NCBI GenBank assembly: GCA_017898095.1
Contig: JAGKQJ010000026.1
Span: 1 to 36,578, forward strand
Length of the DNA stretch: 36,578 nucleotides
Source: Bacillaceae bacterium Marseille-Q3522
GTDB lineage: Bacteria; Bacillota; Bacilli; Bacillales; Cytobacillaceae
Direction: 5' to 3'
Numbering within the stretch: position 1 is the stretch's first letter; every line of letters starts with the position of its first letter. Positions 27,500 to 36,282 of the stretch are shown here, piece after piece. Below the pieces are notes generated by a model. The model was given only the letters and a program-made list of their open reading frames with translations, was not told the origin of the DNA and searched no databases. The translations under genes were made by a program, and so were the position numbers.

Positions 27500-29575
27500 A
27501 TGGAGCTAATCGCCAATAAACATTTTCGCAAAACAATGAAATATTTACGTTTCTTTCTATTTGTCAGTATTATTTGTATGGCGGTAATGCTGTGTTTTAT
27601 TATTGGCATTTTAACGTATGCAAAGGTTCTCGGTCCACCACCATTAGCTGTTCCTCAATCAACGTTATATTATGCAGATGACGGTTCAATTATCGGTGAG
27701 AGTCACAGCGGACAAAAACGTTATTGGGTGTCGCTTGCAGAGATGAGTCCGAACCTGGTGAAGGCAACCGTTGCGATTGAAGACCGAAATTTTTATCATC
27801 ACCACGGCTTCGATTATAAAAGGATGATTGGCGCAGCCCTTGCCGACCTGAAAGCAATGTCGATGCTGCAAGGAGCCAGTACAATCAGCCAGCAATACGC
27901 GCGCAATCTTTTTTTAGAGCACGAAAAATCATGGAAACGAAAACTGCTTGAGGCTTTTTATACAATCCGCATCGAAATGAATTACTCAAAAAAAGAAATT
28001 TTAGAAGGTTATTTAAATACCATTTATTATGGACACGGTGCATACGGTGCGGAAGCCGCCAGCCAATATTATTTTGGAAAAAGTTCAAAACAGCTGACAT
28101 TAGCGGAAGCCGCGATGCTTGCCGGGATTCCGAAAGGTCCGAGCCTGTACTCGCCATTTGCCTCCCTGGAAAAGGCAAAAACCCGCCAAGAGATTATTTT
28201 GCAATCAATGGTCAATAATGATTTTATTAAGCAACCAGAGGCAGATAACGCGGAAAAAGAAACGTTTTCTTTAGTTGGAGAGCATGCCCATAAACGGGCG
28301 GAAATCGCCCCCTATTTTCAGGATGCCGTCCGGCAAGTGCTGAAAAATGATCTGAAGTTTGACGAAAAGACAATCGATCTTGGAGGTTTGAAGATTTATA
28401 CAACCGTACAGCCCGAGCAGCAAAAAATTGCCGAAGAAACAATCGGCAAAATGATTCCGGAGGACTCTGACATGCAGGTCGGCTTTGTCGCAATAAGTCC
28501 CCGTAACGGCTATGTAACAGCGATGGTCGGAGGAACAAATTACAAGGAAAGCCCTTTTAACCGGGCAACACAGGCGATACGCCAGCCGGGTTCGACATTC
28601 AAGCCTTTTTTATACTATGCTGCGTTAGAAAACGGCTTTACCCCATCGACTGTAATGCGCAGTGAAGAAACAACTTTCCGCTTTGATAACGGACAAGCGG
28701 AATATACACCGCATAATTTTAACCACCACTATGCCGAAGACGATATTACGTTGGCACAGGCGATTGCTTTATCCGACAACATATATGCCGTCAAAACGCA
28801 TCTGTTACTCGGGGAAGAAAAACTGGTGAATACAGCAAAAAAGTTCGGTATCACTACGAAACTGGACCGGGTCCCATCGCTTGCTCTCGGATCCTCCGGT
28901 GTCCGGGTGATCGATATGGCAGGAGCATATAGTTTATTTGCCAATGGCGGAAAAAAAATAACACCAACATTGATTAAACGCGTTGAGGACTATCACGGAA
29001 ATGTGCTGTATGAAAGAAAAACAGATGAAAAAACGGTGTTAAAACCCGAACTCGCTTTCGTGATGACAGATCTATTATCCGGGGTGTTTGATAAAAAGCT
29101 GAACGGCTATACACAGGTAACCGGAACGACAATCATGAAACATATGACACGGGTATACGCCGGTAAATCCGGTACGACCGATTCCGACAGCTGGATGATC
29201 GGCTACAGCCCGGAGCTTGTTTCAGCTGTCTGGACCGGCTATGACCAGGGACAGCAGCTTGATAAGCCGCTGGAAAAAACATATGCGAAAAATATTTGGA
29301 TTCATTTTATGGAGGATGCATTAAAGGGAAAACCGTTGAAAACGTTCAAGCCCCCTGAAAACACGATTGGCGTTCTTGTCAATCCTGTCAGTGGAAAGCT
29401 TGCGACGGAGCAATGCCCGGTGAAACGTTTTTCGTATTATGTTGCCGGCACGGAACCAAGCGAATATTGTACGGATCATGTAAAAACAAAGGAGCAGAAG
29501 AAAGAGAAAAAAGGGGCACCAATGGAAAAAGAAAAGCCGCTTCCATGGTATAAACGAATTTTTCGCTGGAACTAA
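27500..29575 (+). CDS. pbpG: Bifunctional class A penicillin-binding protein (PBP2d/PbpG)
   Basis: A 691-residue peptidoglycan synthase. A short cytoplasmic tail and one membrane helix (about residues 15-40) anchor it outside the membrane. The GT51 glycosyltransferase domain (about 60-240) has EDRNFYHHHGFD and GASTISQQYARN. The transpeptidase domain has the serine motif STFK in RQPGSTFKPF, SDN in ALSDNIYAVK and KSGT in YAGKSGTTDS. GGAGGTGG is six bases before ATG. Its place beside speE and ywhD, and the sigma-F-like promoter, identify it as PbpG, which acts in the forespore to build spore peptidoglycan. The tail is rich in lysine and glutamate. Confidence 0.94.
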   Translation: MELIANKHFRKTMKYLRFFLFVSIICMAVMLCFIIGILTYAKVLGPPPLAVPQSTLYYADDGSIIGESHSGQKRYWVSLAEMSPNLVKATVAIEDRNFYHHHGFDYKRMIGAALADLKAMSMLQGASTISQQYARNLFLEHEKSWKRKLLEAFYTIRIEMNYSKKEILEGYLNTIYYGHGAYGAEAASQYYFGKSSKQLTLAEAAMLAGIPKGPSLYSPFASLEKAKTRQEIILQSMVNNDFIKQPEADNAEKETFSLVGEHAHKRAEIAPYFQDAVRQVLKNDLKFDEKTIDLGGLKIYTTVQPEQQKIAEETIGKMIPEDSDMQVGFVAISPRNGYVTAMVGGTNYKESPFNRATQAIRQPGSTFKPFLYYAALENGFTPSTVMRSEETTFRFDNGQAEYTPHNFNHHYAEDDITLAQAIALSDNIYAVKTHLLLGEEKLVNTAKKFGITTKLDRVPSLALGSSGVRVIDMAGAYSLFANGGKKITPTLIKRVEDYHGNVLYERKTDEKTVLKPELAFVMTDLLSGVFDKKLNGYTQVTGTTIMKHMTRVYAGKSGTTDSDSWMIGYSPELVSAVWTGYDQGQQLDKPLEKTYAKNIWIHFMEDALKGKPLKTFKPPENTIGVLVNPVSGKLATEQCPVKRFSYYVAGTEPSEYCTDHVKTKEQKKEKKGAPMEKEKPLPWYKRIFRWN

Positions 29576-29735
29576 TGTTACTGGAGGATAGTATTCGTTC
29601 TTTCTGGAAGAAATAATTATTATCTTTGAAGCAGCGCAGATCTGTTAGAAGTCGCACAACTGCTTCTTCATCAGCAGTAAAACAGATCTTTAGTTGCACA
29701 CTTCCCGCGGTTCATTGCATCACAGGTGCAACATT

Positions 29736-29768
29736 ATCAGGCGGAGCAATGCTTCACCTGATTTTTTT
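29736..29768 (+). terminator. Terminator downstream of pbpG
   Basis: ATCAGGCGGAGC pairs with GCTTCACCTGAT across a three-base loop (one mismatch, one G-U pair), followed by seven T residues. It is 160 bases after the pbpG stop. Confidence 0.7.
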
Positions 29769-29908
29769 ACGTTCTTCTTAAGTTCGTGATTTTATAATAA
29801 AAAATAATACAACTTCTCATATTATCACTGGATAATATTTGATTAACCCCCTTAAAATTTCTGGTAATTTCTTTATATCATTCGCTTACCCATAAGGTTT
29901 TTCCGCCC

Positions 29909-30133
29909 TTTATCGCAGATTAAGGGGCAGTAATACCCCCACCTCAAAAATGGAGGTAATACCAGTCATTTTAGGTGGGGGATAAACTGCCCCTAAAAGC
30001 CCGATTGGTGAAATAAGGTTTTTCTTAGGGCTTTTAGCCCTTAGAAAAATCAATCGGGCTCCGCGCGACTAACCATCAGTGGGGGATGAAGGAAAACCCC
30101 CACGGATGGAAGTTTCACTTTATCTGCAATAAA
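29909..30133. repeat. Family-A structured repeat, full-length copy with terminal inverted repeats
   Basis: A 225-bp element in the gap between pbpG and the acetyltransferase. The ends, TTTATCGCAGATTAAG and the complement of CACTTTATCTGCAATAAA, form imperfect terminal inverted repeats. Three hairpins stand in a row: a long one with GGGGCAGT/ACTGCCCC outside and CCCCCACCT/AGGTGGGGG inside; one with GCCCGATTG/CAATCGGGC outside and TTAGGGC/GCCCTTA inside; and GTGGGGG/CCCCCAC. Shorter or altered copies are at 11332-11526, 23781-23863 and 32247-32294. It holds no coding frame, which is what a non-autonomous mobile element would look like. Confidence 0.75.
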
Positions 30134-30263
30134 CATGATATAATATATGAAAATATTGTAATCGTAGCGGGTAGTGGTTTACTGAAAGCTGCTCCGTTAA
30201 AATACAACGCGCTTTCAGATATATTTTTCCCGCCATAACGAGCTGTTGGAAAGGCGGATAGAG

Positions 30264-30749
30264 ATGGATTATACAATTCGGGCAATGAAAGAAGAAGACA
30301 TCGAACAAGTTCAAACTGTTGCAAAAATAAGCTGGCATCATACATACGACGGTATTATTCCTTTTGCGATTCAGGATAAGTTCTTGCAGTCTGCTTATAA
30401 TAGCGGAATGTTGAAAAGACGGATGGAATTTTCCTTTCTCTTTGTTGCGGAAGCAGAAGGAAAAGTAGTCGGTTTTGCGAATTATTCTTCAGTAAAGGAT
30501 AACGGCGAGGTAGAATTGGGTGCTATTTATTTGCTGCCGGACTATCAGGGACAGCAAATCGGCACGGCACTGCTTCAGGCAGGTATTAAAAACTCGCCAA
30601 ATGTAAAAAAAGTTTTTATTAATGTCGAAAAAGACAATCAAACCGGCAAGAACTTTTATCATGCAAAAGGATTTAAGATTGTCGCCAGTTTTGAAGAGAA
30701 TTTTGACGGTTATATGCTGCAGACGATTCGCATGGTTTTGGAAGTGTAA
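30264..30749 (+). CDS. GNAT-family N-acetyltransferase
   Basis: A 161-residue acetyl-CoA-dependent acyltransferase. The acetyl-CoA-binding motif A is GAIYLLPDYQGQQIGTALLQ, with the pyrophosphate loop QGQQIG; motif B follows around NVEKDNQTGKNFYHAKGF. The substrate cannot be told. ATG at 30264 is chosen because GGAAAGGCGG lies at the right distance and the family begins close to YTIRAMKEED. It is a single plus-strand gene placed between pbpG and ywhD and is not part of the B. subtilis order as I remember it, so it is probably a local insertion, next to a repeat element. Confidence 0.85.
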   Translation: MDYTIRAMKEEDIEQVQTVAKISWHHTYDGIIPFAIQDKFLQSAYNSGMLKRRMEFSFLFVAEAEGKVVGFANYSSVKDNGEVELGAIYLLPDYQGQQIGTALLQAGIKNSPNVKKVFINVEKDNQTGKNFYHAKGFKIVASFEENFDGYMLQTIRMVLEV

Positions 30750-30804
30750 ATTTCTTTATAAAAATTTAAAAAGATCATAGATCTGCAGAAACTTGCCCTG
30801 CACA

Positions 30805-30832
30805 CCAAAAAAGGACTGTTTTCAGTCCTTTT
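30805..30832. terminator. Shared terminator of ywhD and the acetyltransferase gene
   Basis: A perfect 10-bp stem, AAAAGGACTG at 30809-30818 with its complement at 30823-30832, and a four-base loop. On the minus strand it ends in six T residues; the ywhD stop codon lies inside the stem. Confidence 0.8.
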
Positions 30833-31343
30833 CTGTTACAGCCAGGCCTTCTTTTAATTGTGCAGCAGAACGCTCCCACATTCCGGGATCGTGATTTTGC
30901 AGAAATTTTGCCAAGACGATTTTCGAACGGTCATCCATATGGCCGACGATGATATGGCGTTTAATCGATTTATCAAGACGATTAACATGCTCAGGGAGCG
31001 ATTTATAGCCTCTGCGAATCGAACGGTCAACGGTCATTTCACAGGCAGTCACCCCGGCATAGTACGGTCCTTCCTCTTTCCTGTCGACTGTAACCCACAC
31101 GAGCCAATAAGACTTTCCGTTTGGAACTTGTTCTTTTTCCGTTAAAAATTTTATCCCTTTTTCAACGGCGCTCCGTGCATGCATCGCCCCGATATCGATG
31201 GACGCCTCTCCTTCGTCTATATCGATAATGACAGGAGAAACATTGTCAAGGCTTAATGCCCCCCTGCCAAAACCTTTATGCCCATCTGTCGGGTCGCTTT
31301 TTATAATATGAAAACCGAGATTCTTTTTCTTTTTTTCTGTCAT
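30822..31343 (-). CDS. ywhD: YwhD family protein
   Basis: A 173-residue soluble protein of unknown function found across Bacillaceae. It is alignable with B. subtilis YwhD throughout: FHIIKSDPTDGHKGFG, IGAMHARSAVEKG, YYAGVTACEMTVDRSIRRGY and KSLPEHVNRLDKS are conserved blocks. No catalytic motif or membrane segment is visible. It starts 27 bases after the end of ywhC on the same strand, so the two are probably cotranscribed. Confidence 0.9.
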   Translation of the reverse strand: MTEKKKKNLGFHIIKSDPTDGHKGFGRGALSLDNVSPVIIDIDEGEASIDIGAMHARSAVEKGIKFLTEKEQVPNGKSYWLVWVTVDRKEEGPYYAGVTACEMTVDRSIRRGYKSLPEHVNRLDKSIKRHIIVGHMDDRSKIVLAKFLQNHDPGMWERSAAQLKEGLAVTEKD

Positions 31344-31370
31344 CGATACATTTCCCTCCCATCGTTATTG

Positions 31371-32015
31371 TTAAGATAAAATTTGTCCTAATCCATTAAT
31401 TAATAATGGTACAAACGTATCTATAATCGGATCAATCGTATACTGATCCAGAGGTGTAATCACAAGAGCAAGAAAGATCAATCCCCCATACGGTTCTAAT
31501 TGTGTTAATCGCGGTCTAACATCCGCCGGCACTAAATCTTCTAAAATGCGATAACCGTCAAGCGGCGGCAGCGGGATCAAGTTAAACACGCAAAGCATAA
31601 TGTTTAAACCAATAAACACATCAAAAAAATTAATGACAGACATTGGCAGGTTATATATTAATCCAAGCTTCCCCAGTACAAACAAAAGCAAGACGGCAAC
31701 GAGTGCCAGTAAATAGTTGCTTAATGGTCCGGCAAGGGAAACACAAATACTGGCGAATCTTGGTTTTTTAAAGAAAAAGCGGTTCACCGGAACGGGACGC
31801 GCCCAGCCAAATCCGGCAATAAAAATTAACAGCGTTCCAATCGGATCAAGATGCTGAATCGGGTTTAACGTGAGCCTGCCCTGGTTCTTCGCTGTCGAAT
31901 CGCCAAATTTATAAGCAACATAAGCATGAGAAAATTCATGAATCGTAAAGGCGAAAATTAACGTAATCGCCATATATACCATTCGTTCAAAAGAAAAAGG
32001 AAATAATCCACCCAA
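31371..32015 (-). CDS. ywhC: Site-2 protease family zinc metalloprotease (YwhC, M50)
   Basis: A 214-residue intramembrane protease with about five to six helices. The zinc motif HEFSH is at residues 26-30 inside the first helix (H26, H30, catalytic E27). The third ligand comes from the NPxxDG-like LIPLPPLDGYRI. It belongs to the short M50 group without a PDZ domain; the substrate is unknown. The start is TTG at 32015, with TAGGAGGACG seven bases ahead. It precedes ywhD, as in B. subtilis. Confidence 0.9.
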   Translation of the reverse strand: MGGLFPFSFERMVYMAITLIFAFTIHEFSHAYVAYKFGDSTAKNQGRLTLNPIQHLDPIGTLLIFIAGFGWARPVPVNRFFFKKPRFASICVSLAGPLSNYLLALVAVLLLFVLGKLGLIYNLPMSVINFFDVFIGLNIMLCVFNLIPLPPLDGYRILEDLVPADVRPRLTQLEPYGGLIFLALVITPLDQYTIDPIIDTFVPLLINGLGQILS

Positions 32016-32246
32016 CCGTACGTCCTCCTAAAAATCCTGATGTGGAAAAAGGGTCCGCAGGCTAGAGTACCGAATATGTAAAACAAAACGTACCCAGCAG
32101 CCCTTATTTGAAAACTTGCTAATGATCAGGAACAAATTTATTATGAAAAAAGTATACCATGAATGTTAAATGAAAAGAAAACCTTTGCCAGGTATGTTTT
32201 TTGCTTTGCGGTTATTTCTTTACAACAGGTTCAATGAGAACGTGAA

Positions 32247-32294
32247 ACTCTATTTTTGAGGCGGGGGTAGTACTGCCACTTAATCTGCGATAAA
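32247..32294 (-). repeat. Family-A repeat, short reverse copy
   Basis: Read on the minus strand, TATCGCAGATTAAGTGGCAG then TACTACCCCC, CCTCAAAAATAG and AGTTTCAC match the left end and the inner right end of the element at 29909-30133. Most of the middle is gone. Confidence 0.6.
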
Positions 32295-32308
32295 ATGTTT
32301 ATAACGTG

Positions 32309-32373
32309 AGTTCAAAAGTCAATGAAGAGATCCGCCACCTATTATTAGGCGACTTTTGAACAACCTCTTAAAG
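32309..32373. repeat. Family-C inverted repeat, copy 2
   Basis: TTCAAAAGTC at 32311-32320 and its exact complement at 32351-32360 enclose 30 bases that contain CCGCC and GGCG. The flank ACAACCTCTTAAAG resembles ACATCCTCTAAAA of the copy in the pyrG leader. Its right edge runs into the ywhB ribosome binding site region. Confidence 0.55.
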
Positions 32374-32396
32374 AAAAAAAGTTTGGAGGAATGACA

Positions 32397-32582
32397 ATGC
32401 CATACGTAACAATTAAAATGCTGGAAGGTCGTACAGAGGAACAAAAGAAAGCATTAGTCGAAAAAGTAACAGCCGCCGTATCAGAAACGGTAAACGCCCC
32501 TGTTGAAAAAGTGACCGTTTTTATCGAGGAAATGTCGAAAAATCATTATGCGATTGCCGGAAAAAGATTAAGTGATCAATAA
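32397..32582 (+). CDS. ywhB: 4-oxalocrotonate tautomerase family protein
   Basis: A 61-residue enzyme of the 4-OT superfamily that forms oligomers and uses an N-terminal proline as base. Removal of the start Met leaves PYVTIKMLEGRT, with catalytic Pro-1 and the usual arginine at position 11. ATG at 32397, not 32391, is the start: GGAGG is seven bases ahead and Pro must follow Met. Its natural substrate in bacilli is unknown. It stands alone, divergent from ywhC. Confidence 0.92.
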   Translation: MPYVTIKMLEGRTEEQKKALVEKVTAAVSETVNAPVEKVTVFIEEMSKNHYAIAGKRLSDQ

Positions 32583-32684
32583 TCAGCTTTAAAAGGTCTT
32601 ACGGGAAAAAGGTAAGCCTCCCTGCAGCAGGACTTCGGGTACAGGATATACATACCGGGGCAGATGAAGATATACGAATATATC

Positions 32685-33629
32685 TTAACTGGTACGTACC
32701 TCTTCCCCGTTGCCGGAGGGCTCTTCTAATATGAGTTCCGTTTTATACACGATCACTGCATTCCCGGAGATTTTTACTTCCACCGGTTCATCATGATTGA
32801 TTTTTACTTCCACTTCGATGATTCCTGCACGATTTATCGCTTCCCCCTGCTTCGCTTTAAAGGTAAAACATGAATGATTGTGCGATACCAATTGATGCTG
32901 TACTAAATACGCTCCTAAAGGGCCGTTTGCATTGCCGGTCACAGGATCTTCCTTCACTCCTGAAGCCGGAGCAAACATTCTCCCGTGAACGAAAATATCA
33001 TTGTCCGGGGAATCGGTTGTGAAGACGTAAAAGCCGTTACAACCAATGATGCTGCTTAATTTTACAAGGGCATCGTAATTTGGTTCTAATGCATGTAAAA
33101 CCCCGCGGTTTTTTACGCCGATCATCACCTTGGCGTTGCCGGTGGAAACGATCTGGAGCGGAAAATTTTCCAGCAGCTCATTCTCCTTTAAGTTTAAGGA
33201 AGCCAGTAAACTCTCTTTCTTTTTTCCTGCTAAAATTTCGCCAAATTCAATTTTCCCCTGCGTCATGATGATTTTATAATCATCGTTTTCTTTGATGATA
33301 TCTACAGGCAAAATGCCGGCTCCCGTTTTCTGAAACACCCTTGCCGTTTGAAGATTCTTTTCAACAGCACGCACGTAGTGGGAAGCAATCGTTGCGTGTC
33401 CGCATATCGGTACTTCGTTCGTTGGTGAAAAAAAGCGGATCTGAATATCATGGTCACGATCATTTGCCGGAAAAAGAAATGCAGTTTCCGAGTTATTTAG
33501 TTCTCTGGCTATTTTTTGCATTTCATCCGCAGTTAAGCCGGTGGCATTTGTCACAACACCGGCAGCATTCCCGGTAAATTTCTCTTTTGTAAATGCATCC
33601 ACTTGATACAGGCTGTATTTTCTAGTCAT
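32685..33629 (-). CDS. PhzF-family isomerase/epimerase-like protein
   Basis: A 314-residue protein of the diaminopimelate-epimerase fold, two similar halves. The PhzF-type catalytic glutamate is in NNSETAFLFP, after YQVDAFTKEKFTGNAAGV; the second half carries EDPVTGNANGPLGAYLV. PhzF proteins catalyse isomerisations with glutamate as base; the substrate here is unknown and nothing nearby suggests phenazine synthesis. GGAGGG is five bases before the second of two adjacent ATGs, chosen as the start. It is not part of the B. subtilis order as I remember it. Confidence 0.85.
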   Translation of the reverse strand: MTRKYSLYQVDAFTKEKFTGNAAGVVTNATGLTADEMQKIARELNNSETAFLFPANDRDHDIQIRFFSPTNEVPICGHATIASHYVRAVEKNLQTARVFQKTGAGILPVDIIKENDDYKIIMTQGKIEFGEILAGKKKESLLASLNLKENELLENFPLQIVSTGNAKVMIGVKNRGVLHALEPNYDALVKLSSIIGCNGFYVFTTDSPDNDIFVHGRMFAPASGVKEDPVTGNANGPLGAYLVQHQLVSHNHSCFTFKAKQGEAINRAGIIEVEVKINHDEPVEVKISGNAVIVYKTELILEEPSGNGEEVRTS

Positions 33630-33961
33630 CATTTCCCTCCGGTTCAGTGAGTTGTTCCTTTATAATTAAGCTACCCTTTAAAGTTTTTGCAACGTATCGA
33701 CCTTAGTGCTGAAGATTTACCGTGATACCTTGGATCTTTTAAACGTCAAATTCACGCTTCTATTGATGCAATGTAAAGCACAACGATATATTCATGATGC
33801 CGGTAAGTGAATCGAAGTCGGACTGCGGTATTTCCATTGTAAGCCTTCTCATATCATAACGAAGCGTTTGGAGATTGGAGAAGGAGAAGCCGGTTTTTTT
33901 TTGAGTTCCTTTAAAGGCCGGAGATTGGAAACTTGTCCAATCTCAAACCTCTTACTTGTAT
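33630..33961. other. Gap between ywgA and the PhzF-family gene
   Basis: No gene is supported. An inverted repeat, GAGATTGGA at 33921-33929 with its complement at 33936-33944, lies downstream of ywgA and may act as its terminator, though no T tract follows. The arm GGAGATTGGA also occurs as a direct copy near 33870. Confidence 0.4.
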
Positions 33962-34471
33962 TCATTGTACTACGACTTTTTTTCGCAGGTTCTCAATATA
34001 TTGATAGGCTTCTTCGACTTCTTCTTCTGTATAGCGCTGTTTGCTTTTTAACGTAAAGACCTTGTCTTTTACTTCTTCCTTTGGCAAATTATCAAAATAA
34101 AGCACGGTTGATACGAGTTCGAGAAAACGGGCATTTTTCTCATTCATATCCTGCAGGCAAACTTCCAGTGCAGGCAATTCGATGCTGTTTAGGCTTAGAA
34201 ATTCTTCCCCATCCGTTGTCAGTGAATAGCGGTATTGAAAATAACCGCCTTTTTTTTCTTTGATTTCGTTTAAAAATCCCATATTGCAAAGCTCTTCGAC
34301 CCGTAAGGTGAGTTCTTCAGAATAAGGGCCATAAAAATGAAAGTGAAATTTCTCTTGAAAGGGAAACATCATTTTTTTAGCAATAAAAATCATTTTTTGC
34401 AGTTTTTTCCGACCGATAATTTCACCAGAAGCGGCTACGGCTTGCATTAGTTTGGCATGATCATTTAACAA
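33962..34471 (-). CDS. ywgA: YwgA family protein
   Basis: A 169-residue cytoplasmic protein of unknown function. It begins MLNDHAKLMQ and has the conserved core GRKKLQKMIFIAKKM, FHFYGPYSEELTLRVEELC and KKGGYFQYRYSLT, closely matching B. subtilis YwgA. The pattern in the first half suggests a winged-helix-like fold, but this is a weak inference. The start is TTG at 34471, with TAGGAGATG upstream. It lies 31 bases after ywfO on the same strand and is probably in one transcript with it. Confidence 0.88.
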   Translation of the reverse strand: MLNDHAKLMQAVAASGEIIGRKKLQKMIFIAKKMMFPFQEKFHFHFYGPYSEELTLRVEELCNMGFLNEIKEKKGGYFQYRYSLTTDGEEFLSLNSIELPALEVCLQDMNEKNARFLELVSTVLYFDNLPKEEVKDKVFTLKSKQRYTEEEVEEAYQYIENLRKKVVVQ

Positions 34472-34502
34472 GTTCTTTCATCTCCTACTTCCGTTCATTC
34501 CA

Positions 34503-35801
34503 TTAACTATGTAATAAAGTTTGAATTTGTTTTTTGATATTTTTTTTCGATGTATAGTCATCCAATAAGTCTGCCGGATAATAGAGCTTATGATCGGTTC
34601 TCCTTTTTCCTGAAATCGCATCAACAATCTCTGATTCTCTGGACAATTCGCGGATTTCCCCGTTTTTCATCAATAAATAAATCGGCAATCTTTCTTCTTC
34701 TTCTCCAGGCCGGTAGAAATCATACGGAAGATCAGATGAAGAATCGACGACCAGATAGTAGTCCGGGTCAATGCCGGCTTTTTGAAAAAATGACGACAGC
34801 TCTGAGAGTTTTTTATACTCTTTTGCCGGATCAAATTCCGCGTATTTGAATAAATTCCGATTCATAAAACGGCGGCACAAATCGCTTAAAATCGCGTCCT
34901 GTTCCTCCTGCCACATTTGAAAATAATAGAATATAACAGCCTCATCTAATTTTAAATAGTCTTCCAATGTAACATTCCCGGAAAAAAGCGAAATAAAATG
35001 TGCCGGATGTACATGAAAGGAATAGCCTTGTTCAGATAGATTTTTGACCCGGTGAAGAATTTTTGTCAAAATCACTTCGGCACTTCTTGTCACCGGATGA
35101 AAATAAACCTGCCAATACATTTGATATCGGCTCATAATATAATCTTCTACAGCGTGCATGCCGCTTTTTTTGATAACTGCCTGATCCTCGCGCGGCCGCA
35201 TCACGCGCAAAATTCGTTCCATATCAAAATGGCCGTAGCTCACACCTGTAAAATAAGCATCCCGCTGTAAATAATCCATGCGGTCGGCATCAATTTGACT
35301 GGATATCAAGCTGATGACCAGCTTTTTATTAGAAGTCTTTCCAATTACTTCTGCTACATTTTTTGGAAAATTATTATCTACTCTTGATAATACCTGATTT
35401 ACTTCTGTGTCCCCGAGGATAATCGCCTGTGTAAATTGTTCATGATCAAGATCAAATACCTTTTCAAAGGAATGTGAAAAAGGTCCGTGTCCCAGATCAT
35501 GAAGCAGCGCCGCGCAAAGTGATAAAAGTCTGTCATGCTCTTCCCATTCCGGTCTGCCGGCAAATACATCATCAACAATACGGCGGATAATCTCATAGAC
35601 ACCAAGAGAATGGGTAAAACGGCTGTGCTCCGCACCGTGAAAGGTCAGATAAGTAGTCCCCAATTGCTTAATCCGGCGCAGACGCTGGAATTCTTTCGTG
35701 CCAATCAGATCCCAAATAACCCGGTCGCGGACATGGATATAGCGGTGAACAGGATCCTTAAAGACTTTTTCTTCACTTAATTTTTCTGTCGCATAGGTCA
35801 T
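34503..35801 (-). CDS. ywfO: HD-domain phosphohydrolase YwfO
   Basis: A 432-residue metal-dependent phosphohydrolase of the SAMHD1/dGTPase-like HD group. The metal-binding residues are in EHSRFTHSLGV (first His) and LLHDLGHGPFSHSFE (HD), with a later aspartate in SSQIDADRMDYLQRD. B. subtilis YwfO is reported to hydrolyse nucleoside triphosphates. ATG at 35801 is preferred over the long upstream extension to 35981: AGAAGGGTAAAT precedes it and homology starts at EEKVFKDPVHRYIHV. It leads a likely ywfO-ywgA unit. Confidence 0.92.
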   Translation of the reverse strand: MTYATEKLSEEKVFKDPVHRYIHVRDRVIWDLIGTKEFQRLRRIKQLGTTYLTFHGAEHSRFTHSLGVYEIIRRIVDDVFAGRPEWEEHDRLLSLCAALLHDLGHGPFSHSFEKVFDLDHEQFTQAIILGDTEVNQVLSRVDNNFPKNVAEVIGKTSNKKLVISLISSQIDADRMDYLQRDAYFTGVSYGHFDMERILRVMRPREDQAVIKKSGMHAVEDYIMSRYQMYWQVYFHPVTRSAEVILTKILHRVKNLSEQGYSFHVHPAHFISLFSGNVTLEDYLKLDEAVIFYYFQMWQEEQDAILSDLCRRFMNRNLFKYAEFDPAKEYKKLSELSSFFQKAGIDPDYYLVVDSSSDLPYDFYRPGEEEERLPIYLLMKNGEIRELSRESEIVDAISGKRRTDHKLYYPADLLDDYTSKKNIKKQIQTLLHS

Positions 35802-36129
35802 ATTTACCCTTCTTTCTGTTAGGAAAAAACGACTCATTGATCTTGATGATCGGTTATTAGTCATTATTATAACCCTAATTTTTTTTGAATTCATTATTGA
35901 CTTTTTAAAAAAAGGCAGCAGATGAAAAGCTGCTAAATAGGCGGCTTTTGAAAAGTCAGATGAGGAGAGAGCGTGATTCAAAAGTATTTATCGTCTTCCA
36001 TATTGCACGTTAATGCGCTCTGGCGCTATGAAAAAAATATCAAATCATTTTGCCGAAAAAAAAAGCACTCCCTTTATAGGAGGGCCCTGAAAAAGTCCCT
36101 TAAATTTTGAAATGTGTTAAAACCTAGTT
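35802..36129. other. Gap upstream of ywfO
   Basis: No gene is supported. A TATAAT on the minus strand near 35867-35872 may be the ywfO -10, with a poor -35. A partial family-C inverted repeat, CTTTTGAA at 35945-35952 and TTCAAAAG at 35977-35984, is present. ACTCCCTTTATAGGAGGG near 36066 is a small hairpin. Confidence 0.4.
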
Positions 36130-36261
36130 GTTGATTTCCGTTCCAGGCGGCTTCGCTTTCCGCGGGCGGTTCGGGGAGCCTCCTCGGCGCTGAAGCGCCT
36201 GCGGGGTCTCCCCTGTCCCGTACTCCCACAGGAGTCTTCGCCGCCTTCCACTCCAATCAAC
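36130..36261. repeat. 132-bp GC-rich palindromic repeat
   Basis: The ends GTTGATTTCCGTTCCAGGC and GGCGGC match the reverse complement of the far end (GCCGCCTTCCACTCC then AATCAAC) with a few mismatches, and further hairpins fill the inside (GGGGAGCC/GTCTCCCC, GGCGCTGAAGCGCC). It is far more GC-rich than its surroundings. Very similar sequences are, from memory, scattered through many Bacillus genomes. The IS1182 fragment begins about 20 bases beyond it. Confidence 0.75.
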
Positions 36262-36282
36262 AGAGTCCTTTACTTAGGCTAA

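Noticed and set aside
29638-29689. Inverted repeat AGATCTGTT/AACAGATCT after pbpG
   Set aside because: The loop is about 34 bases and no T tract follows; the hairpin at 29736-29768 is the better terminator.
35802-35981. N-terminal extension of ywfO
   Set aside because: The 60 extra codons have no family match and a good ribosome binding site precedes ATG at 35801.
36074-36256. 60-codon minus-strand frame
   Set aside because: It lies almost entirely in the palindromic repeat and is open only because of its GC content.
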